Assembly: GCF_032452875.1 (NCBI RefSeq)
Contig: NC_083884.1
Span: forward strand, 18,741,501 to 18,805,500
Direction of reading: 5' to 3'
Source of the DNA: Bos javanicus
Taxonomy: Eukaryota; Chordata; Mammalia; Artiodactyla; Bovidae
DNA length: 64,000 bases
The notes beneath the pieces are model-generated. The model did no database searches. It was given only the letters and a program-made list of their open reading frames with translations, and was not told where the DNA came from. Of this stretch, positions 10,976-21,929 are shown piece by piece (position 1 is the stretch's first letter; every line of letters starts with the position of its first letter). Position numbers and translations under genes: made by a program.

Positions 10976-12240
10976 TCTTTTAAAAAATTAAAAGAAAACC
11001 TAACTGAGACAAACTGGCTTGATTATACCACCAATAAAAACAAAAATACATTGATTTTAAAAAATATTTCTTTGGGATATAGAAAGAATGTTGGAATGTT
11101 TCATTGTTGTAATTAATTTTATTCTCTCTCATATGTAAGAATGATTCCAACAATTTCACATCTTTTTGGACTTATTACACTATTGTTACTTGGCTTTCCA
11201 ATCCCCCTCCCCATTTTTTGGTTTATATTGCTTAAATCAAGGTGATTAAAATTAACTAGCCTTTGAATATTTGATAACATTTTATGATCTTTCTGGAGTT
11301 GACTAGAGCAGAAAGATGCAGCAAAAACCCATGGCTGGGAATTAATGCTGTAATTTTTGTTTGCATTTCAAATACCCCATCTGTTCTTAGTGAGTTTCCA
11401 GAAAATGTTTCAGAAAATAGACCTGCAAAAATATTTTATCTAATATTTTATTTTGTCCGGAGCTTAAGTCAAAATATGTTTTTTCTTAGTCTTAATCCTT
11501 TCCTTTTATGATTTAAAAGTATCAATAAAAACAAAGTCTCTATTATATGTATAACAGGAAAAGTAATACCAGGAAAATCTACTTACACATTATTGTTGCT
11601 TAAAAATAAGTTATACTCTAGCCAAAGAAAAAAATTGTGAAACATTCTTTTTAATAATTATTAAAGCATTTATACATTCTCTTGGTAGGATCTGCAGTAG
11701 CTCAGAAGTTTCTGTTACAGAGGGAGAAGAGGTGGAGGTACTTACCAGATTAGGAAGCCTGAAACTTCTGTTGGTTCGTCACTAGGCAGAATAAGCTTCC
11801 TACTGCCCCGTGCTAGGGAGCTGCCCATAGCACAGTGAATCTTGAAGTCAGGGAAAGTGGCATTCCTCCTGGGGGTTGAAATGAGGGAAATGCAATTGAT
11901 TACAAGATTCTCCCACTACTTGTAATTTTACTTGTAACTATGATCAATTTAAGTCCCTAGAGGAGATCAAAGATGCACTGAGGTGAATGGACCTGACTCA
12001 CTCAATGTAGTTGCAGTTTGAAACCTAAAATGCGCAGCTGCATTTTAGCTTTCAGCTTGAATTAGTGTCCTTTTAAACACCAAGAGAGGACTCCACCTTA
12101 GAAAGGAAGAAGCACTGGGGAGTTACAAGCTGTCAAAATTAACTTGGTTGATGACATTTTGTGTATAGTATCTGTTGGCATTGGGGCCAGGCGTGAGGCT
12201 GGTGATCACATCCCACTGCTCTGATCTCCAGGTTGAGAAT
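10976..12240. other. Intron 3, nothing recognised
   Basis: About 1.3 kb of intronic sequence without a nameable element. The 75-codon frame at 11284-11511 has no support. Confidence 0.5.
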
Positions 12241-12254
12241 CAATTAAGAAGTGG

Positions 12255-12423
12255 GCTTCCCTGATGGGTCAGACAGTAAAGGGTCTGCCTGCAATGCAGG
12301 AGATCTGGATTCGGTCCCTGGGTATGGCAACCCACTGCAATATTCTTACCTGGAGAATTCCATGGACAGAGGAGCCCAAAGGGCTACAGTCCATAAGGTC
12401 ACAAAGAGTCAGACTCAACTGAG
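12255..12423 (+). mobile_element. Bov-tA SINE with internal deletion
   Basis: The head 'gcttccctgatgggtcagac' passes to 'ggtatggcaacccactgcaa' with part of the middle missing. The TSD is caattaagaagtgg (12241-12254) and caattaagaaatgg (12424-12437). Confidence 0.9.
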
Positions 12424-12437
12424 CAATTAAGAAATGG

Positions 12438-13033
12438 ACATAGGTGTCAGGGATCAGGACTTCATTATGGCAGAGTTAGAATGCAGAGGTGTCATGGGTT
12501 TCTACTTCTGCCCCTCTGAACTAAACAGATGGGCCAGGTGCCCACAGAGCAGCTAGAAAGCTGCAGGTTTCCCTTGGGGAGTAGGGCTGCCTGGGGGAGC
12601 TTCCCCAAGGAGAAGAGAGGGTGAGAGGAGAGCAGGTGCAGCCCATGGGTGCTGCCAGTTCTCAGAACAGGTGAGCAAAAATGCAGAACATGTGACAGCA
12701 GTCTTTATCCTGTTAACCCCAACCTGGTAGAGATGGGTGTCAGATCCTGCCTTCTCACCGATCAAGTGAAGGATTCCTCTTCCCATAGGGGGAGCCACTG
12801 AGCAGAGGCGAGAGGGGAGCAGCTTTCCCTCTGCTCCCCCGGCCCAGCCAACAAGGAAGTGTTTTGTGACTTGAGGTCAAAGTAGGAGCAAAGCAAGGCA
12901 AAAAATAATGATCCTCCATACAGGATTTGTAAGCTCATTCTAAGGGTGCTGCTGCTGCTGCCAAGGGTAGTTTATTTCTTTCGAAAGTTTACCTTGGTAC
13001 AGTGATGGAGAGTTTTCATTAAAAACTCATTTT
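12438..13033. other. Intron 3, nothing recognised
   Basis: GC-richer intronic stretch, with a (GCT)4 run at about 12948-12960. No gene signal. Confidence 0.45.
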
Positions 13034-13243
13034 TCTTTCCCTGGTAGCTCAGTCGGTAAAGAATCTGCCTGCAGCAATGCAGGAGACCCGAGTTCAATCC
13101 ATGGGTGAGGAAGATCCCCTGGAGAAGGAAATGGCATTCCACTCCAGTATTCTTGCCTGGAGAATCCCATGGACAGAGGAGCCTGGAGGACTACAGTCCA
13201 TGGGGTCATGAAGTCGGACATGACTTAGCAACTAAAACCACCA
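13034..13243 (+). mobile_element. Bov-tA SINE
   Basis: Full layout from 'ttccctggtagctcagtcgg' to 'acatgacttagcaactaaa', with a small insertion in the tRNA head. Confidence 0.9.
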
Positions 13244-13564
13244 ACTCCTTTCTGAAATAAAAGAATCTCTGCTTTATTGTTCTGGACAAATAAAATCACT
13301 TGCCCCCAAAACGAAGTTTAAAGCACGTAAGCGGGGAGAAAACCTGAGACCCTAGAAAGACAGAATGCTGAATAAATAGTAATCTTGATGGCTTAATTAG
13401 TTACAGTGTGTGAGGAGCTCATGTGCTCTAACACCACTCAGCTGTCTTCATCACTGCAAGTCTGAAGGCAGATCTTGCAGAAAATACATCTCTGTTCAGG
13501 CTGGGTTATTAAGAATTAACTCAGGGAGGAGGAAGAGCAGTAATACATCCCTAATGTCCTCTCT

Positions 13565-13695
13565 CGGAGAAGGCAACGGCACCCCACTCCAGTACTCTTG
13601 CCTGGAAAATCCCATGGACGGAGGAGCCTGGTTGGGCTGCTGTCTATGGGGTCACACAGAGTCGGACGTGACTGAAGCGACTTAGCAGCAGTAGC
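13565..13695 (+). mobile_element. Bov-A monomer SINE
   Basis: 'ggagaaggcaacggcacccc' to 'gaagcgacttagcagcagta'. A perfect 12-bp TSD, aatgtcctctct, lies at 13553-13564 and 13696-13707, so the insertion is fairly young. Confidence 0.92.
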
Positions 13696-13707
13696 AATGT
13701 CCTCTCT

Positions 13708-14737
13708 ATCTGGGAAAAATGCTTCCAAGTATTTTGCTTTCTATGGAAGTTCTGTGATTCATTTTTAAATTTATAACTTCTTTTTTCTCCAAAGAGCAAT
13801 TAGACTACAGTGAACTGTGGAGATCCTATACCTGGTGGTTATTTCTTCCTGCTCTCTCTCAGTAAACAGCATTTGAAATCACTCAGAAGTCGTCCCACAT
13901 CACTGACTCTGAGTAGCTACTTCTAGAACCTTTCAGTTGAGGAAATAGTCAAGCTTTTAGAAGATGTCATGGCCTTACTAGTCTTAGGTCAAACCCTCAA
14001 AGGTCCTAGATTTCTATTTATACCATGAGGACCTCCTAGATGGGAAGGAAAAAAAGGAAACATATCTTATACCCTAGATTCGATTTTTTTAATTAATTCT
14101 TTTTATTTAATAATATATAATAATATTTATTTATATAATTTAATAATATTTAATAATAATTAACTACTGGTTTATTTTTAGTGTCCCAATGCAATTTACA
14201 AAGTATTTATATCACCTTCTGGGTCCCTAGCACTGGTACCAGGATAGAGAATTCTACGATAGCCTCTGCCCTAAAGCATTTAAGGACCCTTGGGAATGAA
14301 GCAAGTGACAGTAAAACAGGAAGCACAGCTGGCTCCTCTCCTGGAAGGAGGCAGAAGGGAGCAGTAAATAAAGAAGAGTGGGAAGAGGGAAGTGATGGGC
14401 AAAGGAGCAGAATTTAGTTGTTCTTTTTTCACTTTGCATTCTAGCTCAAAAAAATAAAAAGCCATGGTATAGGACTCTCAGAAAGACAGTATCTCAAAGT
14501 TCTTTTGTTTATTCCTTAGAAAACACAACTCTCTACTCATGTACACTGAACTAATTCTTAAGTATCTTTGGACTAAAGATTTTCTTAATAGACCAGAAAT
14601 TCAGAATTCAATATTTGAAAAACGAATTTCTAAGCATAGTGAGTAAGACTGTTTTGCTACAGATCCTCATCACATTTGATATTGGCCCATAGTAACCCTT
14701 GTTACATTTCCTTTCAGTGTTTATGACATGTTACAAA
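13708..14737. other. Intron 3 with an AT-rich tract
   Basis: Unique-looking DNA containing an AT-only low-complexity tract at about 14083-14163 (TAATAATAT-type). No exon or mobile element was recognised. Confidence 0.5.
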
Positions 14738-14940
14738 TGGGTGGCTCAGTGAGTAAAGAATCCTCCTGCAACGCAGGAGACATAGGTTCCGTCCCTGGGC
14801 AGGAAAGAGCTGGAGGAGGGCATGGCAACCCAGTCCAGTATTCTTGCCTGGAGAATCCCAGGGACAGAGGAGCCTGGTGGGTGACAGTCCATGGGGTCGC
14901 AAAGAGTCAGACACGACTGAAGGGACTGAATACACGTGCT
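14738..14940 (+). mobile_element. Bov-tA SINE
   Basis: 'gggtggctcagtgagtaaag' head, 'gcatggcaacccagtccagt' body and 'gtcagacacgactgaaggga' end. Together with antisense SINEs at 15222 and 15905 it forms inverted pairs around exon 4. Confidence 0.9.
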
Positions 14941-15221
14941 CACACAAATACAGCATGTTTGTTTCTTAGGTAAGAAACCAAGTTAGAATCAGTAACTTGT
15001 CCAGGATTATAAAGTACAGCTCCATCTCTGACTCTGTAAATCAGGCTTATACGCTCCCTGTGCATATAGCCTATAGGAGACTGGGTGGGGAGGGATGATA
15101 TGCCTCATGCTGTTCATGCTCATGTGAAAAGCTGAGTTCTTAAACTGTTATGATCCATATTAGTGCTAGTAACAGTGGGCGTGCACAAGAGAAATACCTT
15201 GAACTCGTGTCATATGAGTGA

Positions 15222-15410
15222 GTGAGTAAGAGCCGCTCAGTCGTGTCTGACTCTTTGGGACCCCATGGCTTATACAGTCCGTGGGATTCTCCAGGCCAGA
15301 ATACTGGAGTGGGTAGCCGCTCTCCAGGGGACCTTCCTAACCCAGGGATCAAACTCAGGTCTCCCGCATTGCAGGCAGATTCTTTACCAGCTAAGCCTCC
15401 AGGGAAGCCC
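15222..15410 (-). mobile_element. Bov-tA SINE, antisense, next to exon 4
   Basis: The complement of Bov-tA, ending 'ctaagcctccagggaagccc' only 72 bp before exon 4. The pyrimidine-rich tract and branch point of intron 3 must therefore lie in the short unique strip 15411-15482. Confidence 0.9.
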
Positions 15411-15482
15411 AAGAATACTGGTCGTGTCATATAGATAAATACTATAATATAATATTTTCTGGTTTTGGGTTTCTCCCATCAG

Positions 15483-15672
15483 GATGGAGGCAGCCTTGTA
15501 GGAGAAGTAAATGAAGATGGGGAGATGACAGGAGAGAAGATAGCCTACGTGTACCCTGATGAAAGGACGGCCCTGTATGGAAAATTCATCGATGGAGAGA
15601 TGATAGAAGGGAAGCTGGCTACTCTTCTGTCCACTGAAGAAGGCAGGCCTCACTTTGAACTGATGCCTGGAA
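15483..15672 (+). CDS. SETD7: SETD7 exon 4 (residues 125-187)
   Basis: The 190-nt exon starts in phase 0 after acceptor 'ttctcccatcag' and ends with the first base of codon 188 at donor GTAAGT. It encodes DGGSLVGEVN through FELMPG: the end of the third MORN repeat and the linker that leads to the SET region. Codon 188 reads Ser across the junction (A|GT), where I remember Asn in human SETD7. Skipping this exon would shift the frame. Confidence 0.97.
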
Positions 15673-15764
15673 GTAAGTTGAATCTGCTTCGGATGGGTTG
15701 CTTTAATTCCAAACAGGTTGTCAGGGCTTATTGGGGAGAAGTTAATTTCCTTGTCTTGTCTGGT

Positions 15765-16340
15765 GTATCAGCTTGGCCACTTATGAGACACCTCAGCACT
15801 TCAGTGGTTTACAACAGCAAACACAGGTCTGATAAGCAGCTGTATTCACTGGTCCGGGTGGGGCATGGCCAGGCCAGGTGGGACTCGAGGCTTCTAGTCA
15901 GTTCGGTGGTGGCGATGGTGGTTTAGTCGCTAAGGCATGTCCGACTCTTTGCGACCCCATGGACTGAAGTCCAACCAGGCCCTTCTGTCCATGGGATTTC
16001 CCAGGCAAGAATACTGGAGTCAGTAGCCATTCCCTTCTCCAGGGGATCTTCCCAACCCAGGGATCAAACCAGCGTCTCCTACTGATTGGCAGGCAGACTC
16101 TTTAACACGGAACCACCGTTCTCTAACGCTAGGGAAGCCCTGGTCAGCTCAGAGCCTGTGCTGTGTCTTAATTCTGGGCCCTGTCGGTTGGTTTTCTCAG
16201 GTGACCACAGGAAGCCAGAGCATGAGCAGACACCTGTGATGCCTCTTGAAGCCTCGGTGTGTAACTGACACAAAGCCCCTTTCACCCACTTGTCATTGGT
16301 CAAAGCAAGTCACACGGCCAGGCCAAGCAAAGGCACTTTA
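15765..16340. mobile_element. Ancient repeat remnant, family uncertain (split by a SINE)
   Basis: 'tatcagcttggccacttatg' near 15768 and 'attggtcaaagcaagtcac' near 16294 resemble an old mammalian LTR or MaLR-type repeat that I recall only partly. The SINE at 15905-16143 interrupts it. Confidence 0.3.
15905..16143 (-). mobile_element. Bov-tA SINE, antisense, downstream of exon 4
   Basis: 'gcgaccccatggactgaagt' through 'cttcccaacccagggatcaa' to 'aacgctagggaagccc', the complement of Bov-tA. It starts about 230 bp after exon 4 and is in opposite orientation to the SINE at 14738. Confidence 0.9.
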
Positions 16341-16596
16341 GTAGCAGATACTGAAAATCACCTGGCAAGGGCATAGCTGTATAATTTTAATGCATAGGAG
16401 TGAAGAAATGACAGCAGTAATTTAATCAGTTTAAAATATATCTCAGGGGGAAAAAAAAACCCTACAGTTTAATGATTTAATTGATAAAGAATCAAATTAG
16501 GTAGATCTCCAAGTTGTAACGCTGACTCAACCTGAGTTCCGATTGGGGAAGATAAATGCACGTTGGCACCTGGGCTCTCTTCACAGTCTAACATTG

Positions 16597-16700
16597 AGAC
16601 TTTCCCGGTGATCTGTGGTTAAGATGCTGTGCCTCCACTGCAGCGAGCATGGGTTCAGCCCCTGATTGGCTAAGATCTCACATGCTGAACTATGCAAGTG
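16597..16700 (+). mobile_element. CHR-2-like SINE, diverged
   Basis: 'gactttcccggtgatctgtg' head, 'catgggttcagcccctgat' B-box region and 'gctaagatctcacatgctga' 3' part. Confidence 0.65.
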
Positions 16701-16956
16701 GTGGGAGGGGAAAATCTAGCATCTTCTTGGAAGACATACTCCACGCACAAATGAGCCTGTTGGTCTCCATGTTAGAAAAAGTCCTGTTTCCTTTTAGAAG
16801 TACAGGATGGCACCAAACTTTTTTTCTTATTACGAAATTATTTACTGTAGAAAATCTGGAAAACATACAAAGAAAAAATCAAGGTTTTATATTCTGAGTG
16901 GCACAATATTAAGAAAGCTAAATTGGTCTGATTCCTGAGAAAACAATGTATGAACG

Positions 16957-17093
16957 TGAAAGTCAAGTGCTCAGTCGTGTCTGATTCTCTGCGACCCCAT
17001 GGACTGTAGCCCACCGGACTCCTCTGTCCATGGGGTTTTCCAGGCAAGAATACTGGAGTGGGTTGCTATTTCCTTCTCCAGGGGATCTTCCCG
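16957..17093 (-). mobile_element. Bov-A/Bov-tA SINE fragment, antisense
   Basis: 'gtgctcagtcgtgtctgatt' through 'ggttttccaggcaagaatac' to 'ccaggggatcttcccgac'. The tRNA-like head is missing. Confidence 0.87.
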
Positions 17094-17339
17094 ACATATA
17101 TGTATTTCTAATCTAAGTTAAGGTATAAGAAGAATAAAGTAGAAAAGATAGTGCATCTAGGCACTGCTAGGCCTAGATAATATTTAGCTCTGTGGATTGG
17201 AAGGAGATTCTCCAAAGGGTGGTTGTCCAAAAATAGGAAACCTAGCGCTTTACATTTAGCTCCAACTTGGGTTGTTATAAATGTCTCCGTTTTTGTTTTT
17301 TTAAGTTAAAAACTGAGGCATTTTAAATGCAGTATGGGA

Positions 17340-17585
17340 ATCTGGATTGGATCCTGGAACAGAAAAAGGACATTCGTGGAAAAACTGGTGAAGTCTGAAT
17401 AAAGTCTGGAGTTCACTCAATAGTAACGCTATGTTGGTTTCTTAATTTGGATAAATGTACCATGTAACATAAGAAATTAACAGGAGAACAGTGAGGGGCA
17501 TCAGGAGCTCTCTGTACCGTGTTTGCAACTTTTCTGTAAATTTAAAGTCATTCCACAATGAAGTGTTTATTTTTTTTTTAAGTGT
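17340..17585 (+). mobile_element. Old L1 3' UTR fragment
   Basis: 'ctgaataaagtctggagttc' (about 17395), 'gataaatgtaccatgtaac' (about 17450) and 'ttgcaacttttctgtaaatt' (about 17524) match the 3' end of an old mammalian L1 as I remember it. Confidence 0.6.
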
Positions 17586-17744
17586 AAAGGTAATCTTTGA
17601 ACTTTAAACTCTAATATCTGCACTCTTCATGTCCATTTCAATAGCAGACAGTGTTACAATGTTTAGAAACGAGGAGACTCCAGCCAGGGGGAGATCCCAG
17701 TTGGTGATGCAGATTTTAAAACTTCAGAAGTGGCAACACTTCTA

Positions 17745-17890
17745 GTGGCAAGAGTCTTGAACTTGAGAGTCACCTCGTTGGAGTCTTGGCTCCAGCATTT
17801 ACTGTATTGTGGCTTGGGGCAGGTTACTTATCCTTTTAGAACCTGTTTCTTCCTTATAAAATACAGATATTGGCACCTACCATAAAGCCC
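17745..17890 (+). mobile_element. MIR SINE
   Basis: 'ttggctccagcatttactgt', 'ggcaggttacttatcctttt' and 'ccttataaaatacagatat' follow the MIR core order. Confidence 0.7.
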
Positions 17891-18599
17891 CATCAGGGAA
17901 GTTACTGTGGTTATTACACTCTTCTTGGTATAAGTATGAAACGCATTTTGGAAAGTGAGAGTAATCAGTCTCAGGGGAATTATGGTTTTTCTTAGAACTC
18001 CTGGATGCAAATAGCAAGCACCCTCTTCAGACTCACTTCAGACCAGAAAAGGAGGGGTGGGTTTATTGGCAAGATTCCAGCAGGCCTCAGTTCTTTTAAG
18101 GCTGGGTTGAACAATTTGGGTCTCAAAGGGGTCAGAAGGCATAGTTGCTCTGGGTGGGTGGGAGGAACCAGGCCCAGTCTTTGCTCTGTGTTCCGCCCCT
18201 CTTGTTTCTGTCTCCTTCCTCTTCCATTTACAAGTACCGAGCCACTGACTGGCTGAGAGGTGAGGGCTTTCGGGGTCATGTGGCTTCTGGCCCAATGGTT
18301 GGGGGAGGAGCAAACAGAACGCACGGGTCTCACCTAAAACCCTCCTGACTGCCTTCTCCTGACTTCTGTGCTCTTGGATCAACAAACGCTTCTTGCGGAG
18401 TTTCCTTGTGCCTCTGCCTGGAATTTCTTCTCTCCTCATTTCTTCTTCGCCTCTTTACATAGCAATTCCATTCCCAGCTAATGCCTATTCCGTCTCTTTT
18501 TTAGTGCAATTATCAGCATCACTTGAATGTTTCCTAGAAATGCAGGTTATCAGGCCCCCTTCAATTAGATTGAAGTTGCATTTTTTAAATTTAATTCTT
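17891..18599. other. Intron 4, nothing recognised
   Basis: GC-richer intronic DNA. Overlapping frames on both strands (133 codons at 18038-18439 antisense, 83 at 18005-18256) have no domain or splice support. Confidence 0.45.
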
Positions 18600-18775
18600 T
18601 AAATGTTTATCAAAGTATAGTTGATTTACAATGTTGTGTTAGTTTCAGGTGTACGATAAAGCGAATCAGTTATGCCCACACACATATCCACACGTTTTTA
18701 GATGGTTTTGCCATATAGGCCATTCGAGTATTGAGTAGAGTTCCCTGCGATATGCAATAGGTCCTTATTAGTATT
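18600..18775 (-). mobile_element. Artiodactyl L1 3' end, antisense
   Basis: 'agtatagttgatttacaatg' and 'gagtagagttccctgcgat' are the complement of the common ruminant L1 3' end. Confidence 0.8.
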
Positions 18776-18888
18776 TTTTTGGCCGTGCCATGCAGCTTGC
18801 AGGATCTTAGATCCCCAACCAGGGGTTGAACCTGGGCCCTCGGCAGTGGAAGTGCAGAGTCCCAGCCACTGGACTGCAAGGGAAATCC
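18776..18888 (-). mobile_element. CHR-2-like SINE, antisense
   Basis: 'tttggccgtgccatgcag' tail complement, 'ccaaccaggggttgaacctg' B box complement and 'ctggactgcaagggaaatcc' head complement. Confidence 0.8.
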
Positions 18889-19569
18889 TTGCCTGTTACA
18901 TCCTTATGGCTTGGCTCTCCTCTTAGAAGTAACATTTGTCAACTGAATGGATGAATTGCAGTCCCAGGTCATAGTACCAATGACAGAGGAATAGAGGGAG
19001 GAGAGGGTGCCTTCAGCCTGTCTAAGGGAGCGGAGGGAGGGACGGTCAGTGTTGGAGAAGACACATTGACTCCTTGAAAGCAGGAAGAGATATGACATGA
19101 CTCCTGCTTGTATCTGCACAGTCCCCAACGTGATGTTTTATGTGTAGTTGGCACTTAGTACATTTGTGAGGAAAGTTTTAGTCTAAGGAAAGGAGATGGG
19201 AGCTCTTAGGAGAATTTGTGCACAATAGGATGTCTATTCCACAGAAATGTTTGGTTTGGGAATGTGGGGTTTCTGGGGTTTGTTTTTTTTTTCTTATTTG
19301 AACTTCCTTTAATTGCTTGTGAGCTGGTTCTCAGCCTTCCCTGCCCTGCTTTACTGCAGGTGGGGGTGTCTGCCCCTTGCCTACATTTCCCAGACTCCGT
19401 GCCTCCAGCTTCTTTCTGCGTTTGGCCACAGACCAGGGACAGGAGCAGGGAGAAGCCCTCGGTGTGTCCCGTAGAGTCCCCAGCAGGGGCTTGTCTCCCG
19501 ATTCCATTATCTAGCAGGTCACTTCCCCTCAGATCCAGCTTCCCTGGGCTCCCCCAGCTCCAGAGGTCC
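18889..19569. other. Intron 4, nothing recognised
   Basis: No element named. The 181-codon frame at 19216-19761 runs into the following SINE and is not a gene. Confidence 0.5.
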
Positions 19570-19773
19570 AGGAATGTCTCTGTGGCTCAGACGGTGAAGA
19601 ATCTGCCTGCCAATGCAGGAGACCTGGGTTCGATCCCTGGGTGGGGAAGATCCCCTGAAGAAGGACATGGCAACCCACTCCAGTATTCTTGCCTGGAGAA
19701 TTCCATGGACAGAGGAGCCTGCCAGGCTACAGTCCCTGGGGTCACAAAGTGTCGAACATGACTGAGTGACTAA
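19570..19773 (+). mobile_element. Bov-tA SINE
   Basis: 'ctgtggctcagacggtgaag' head, 'gggttcgatccctgggtggg' B box and 'gaacatgactgagtgactaa' end. Confidence 0.92.
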
Positions 19774-20182
19774 CACTGCTCCTATGACTCAGGGTTATGG
19801 CTTTCTGCTCTTGACAGTTTCTGGGCTCTTCATTTCCGCCTTTGGCTTCTCAGTTCTTCTGTCTTCTGTGTAACCAATTCCCTGTATTAAATTCTCTCTC
19901 TTGAAAATACTCAAATGGCCTGTGACATGGACTGATCTCAGACTTTTAGTCTGAAATATTAATTTGGGTTTTGATTGTATTAAAAAGAAAGAAAGAAAGA
20001 GGACCTGGTAACCATTGGTAACTGCTTAGGAACTGCTTAATGGATAATTTATGATGCCTTAGTGCCTAAAATGTTGACTTTTCAGGAGTAAACTTGTTTC
20101 TTTACTTATTAGCCTTTGGAACACCTTATGTCTTCCTCCTGCTCTGTGAGGGTTCTTGGAGGCTAATTTTTTGCAGAGAAGT
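19774..20182. other. Intron 4, nothing recognised apart from a short (AAAG)n
   Basis: Contains (AAAG)4 at about 19983-20000. Confidence 0.45.
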
Positions 20183-20194
20183 AATGTTAATTCT

Positions 20195-20469
20195 CAAAGA
20201 AGGCAATGGGACCCCACTCCAGTACTCTTGCCTGGAAAATCCCATGGACGGAGGAGCCTGGTAGGCTGCAGTCCATGGGGTCGCTAAGGGTCAGACACAA
20301 CTGAGCGACTTCACTTTCCCTTTTCACTTTCATACATTGGAGAAGGAAATGGCAACCCACTCCAGTGTTCTTGCCTGGAGAATCCCAGGGACGGGGGAGC
20401 CTGGTGGGCTGCCGTCTATGGGGTCGCACAGAGTCGGACGCGACTGAAGCAACTTAGCAGCTTAGCAGC
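20195..20469 (+). mobile_element. Bov-A2 dimeric SINE, young
   Basis: Two Bov-A units are joined by the 'cttcactttcccttttcact' linker; the element ends 'gcaacttagcagcttagcag'. A perfect 12-bp TSD, aatgttaattct, lies at 20183-20194 and 20470-20481. Confidence 0.95.
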
Positions 20470-20481
20470 AATGTTAATTCT

Positions 20482-21847
20482 AGAGTGGCTGTGTGCCTTC
20501 ATTTCTGAAATAAATTACTAACTGGTTTCTGAACCACTTTAATAGAAATAAGATGACTTTGTTAATGCTTTATCAAAAGCAGTCTGTTCTCCTTAATTCT
20601 AGTGAGGCTGAATGTTTATTTTTAGTGAAGGAGACAATTGCCAAGGGTGGGTGGTTGGATTCTACAGACTGTGTCTAGTGTGAAAAAAAACCACAAGGAA
20701 AATGTAAAACTATTATCCAGTCTTATCCAACCAGAGAGAGATCTCAAGTTTTCATGACAAAGCCTTTTCTCGATTAAAATTTTTAGTTACACAAGCAGCT
20801 TTTAAATCATGTGAGTAAAGAAAAATGTGAATCAAAAGCAAAAATGGAATTTTAGGAGATATTCCTGATGGCTGTGAAGACCTGATAACAAAACTCCAGA
20901 GCAAATCGGAAAACTAACCATTTATATTTTGCACAGCAGTCTGTAATTACCGGTGTAAACCTGCTTGTAAGAAGCATGTTATCTAGCCAACCAGCAACTA
21001 TTTCATCCTATCACGTAGTTTAATTAAATTAACAATATCACCTGGTACCCATGCCCTCTACTAAGCACCCAATTGCTGTATTCAATAATAACCTAAAAAT
21101 ATCTTTTAGCAACTCAATTCAGCATCACAAAGTTCAACAAATGAACCATCAGATTTTAATCCCCTAGTATAAGAATATTTGATGTTATGACAATATTTGT
21201 TATACTTAACGATTCTCAAATCAGGAATGATCTTAGAAGTATAACGTGAGTTCTACCAATGGGTTGGATGATGCTTAGATGTAGGTCACTCATGTAATTC
21301 CAGATATTTAAAGAATGAAAGAGTGAAAGTAAATTATGCTTTGCAACATGATATCCAACTTCATTATTATATTCCTGAACATAGTGAAAGCATCTCAGGA
21401 GTAATAAAAAATTGTTACTTTAGATTAACTTTTTCTTAAGTGTCTCTCTGTATTTTTTCCACTTGGATATTCAGCAAAAGAAAGAAACCCCATATATGTA
21501 TCTTTTACTAGGTGACAAAATGGGTTGGGATTTATGTATTCACTAATAAATTCTCTTAAAAATAATGAATGTTATTATAGTCACCAAGAGACGCATAATG
21601 AATATGATGGAGAATGAAGCTAAAAATTTTATTGTGTTTGCACACTCAGAATAAGTAAACTTTCTTATCATGAAAAAGTATTATTAAAAAAAGCTCTCCA
21701 TTTATACTGAAGAATTTCATTCTAGTTGGTCTAACTTGAGTAACATTTTGCATTATTTAACTTATGCTTGTCCCATTGATGAGAGAAATGTTCTTGATGC
21801 ACTTCCCTAACTCTGGGCCTGTACTGAAATTTTTGTTTGCTTTTTAG
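20482..21847. other. Intron 4, 3' part, nothing recognised
   Basis: 1.37 kb of AT-rich sequence free of recognisable repeats up to exon 5. No RNA gene or exon signal seen. Confidence 0.5.
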
Positions 21848-21929
21848 GTTCGGTGTACCACTTTGATAAGTCAACTTCATCTTGCATTTCTACCAATGCT
21901 CTTCTTCCAGACCCATATGAATCAGAGAG
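21848..21929 (+). CDS. SETD7: SETD7 exon 5 (residues 188-215)
   Basis: The 82-nt exon opens after acceptor 'gctttttag'. Its first two bases complete Ser188, then it encodes SVYHFDKSTS through PYESE and ends with two bases of Arg215. It covers the stretch just before the SET domain (about 214-336). The donor is GTAATT, so position +5 is T instead of the usual G, the weakest of the five donors seen here. Skipping would shift the frame. Confidence 0.96.

Noticed and set aside
15465..15926. Read-through of exon 4 to a longer C-terminus
   Set aside because: A strong GTAAGT donor at 15673 and continuity with exon 5 define the exon end; the extension is intron 4.
18038..18439. 133-codon antisense frame in intron 4
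   Set aside because: Several overlapping frames on both strands, none with a domain or splice signals.
19216..19761. 181-codon frame in intron 4
   Set aside because: Its last third is a Bov-tA SINE and the rest shows no family resemblance.
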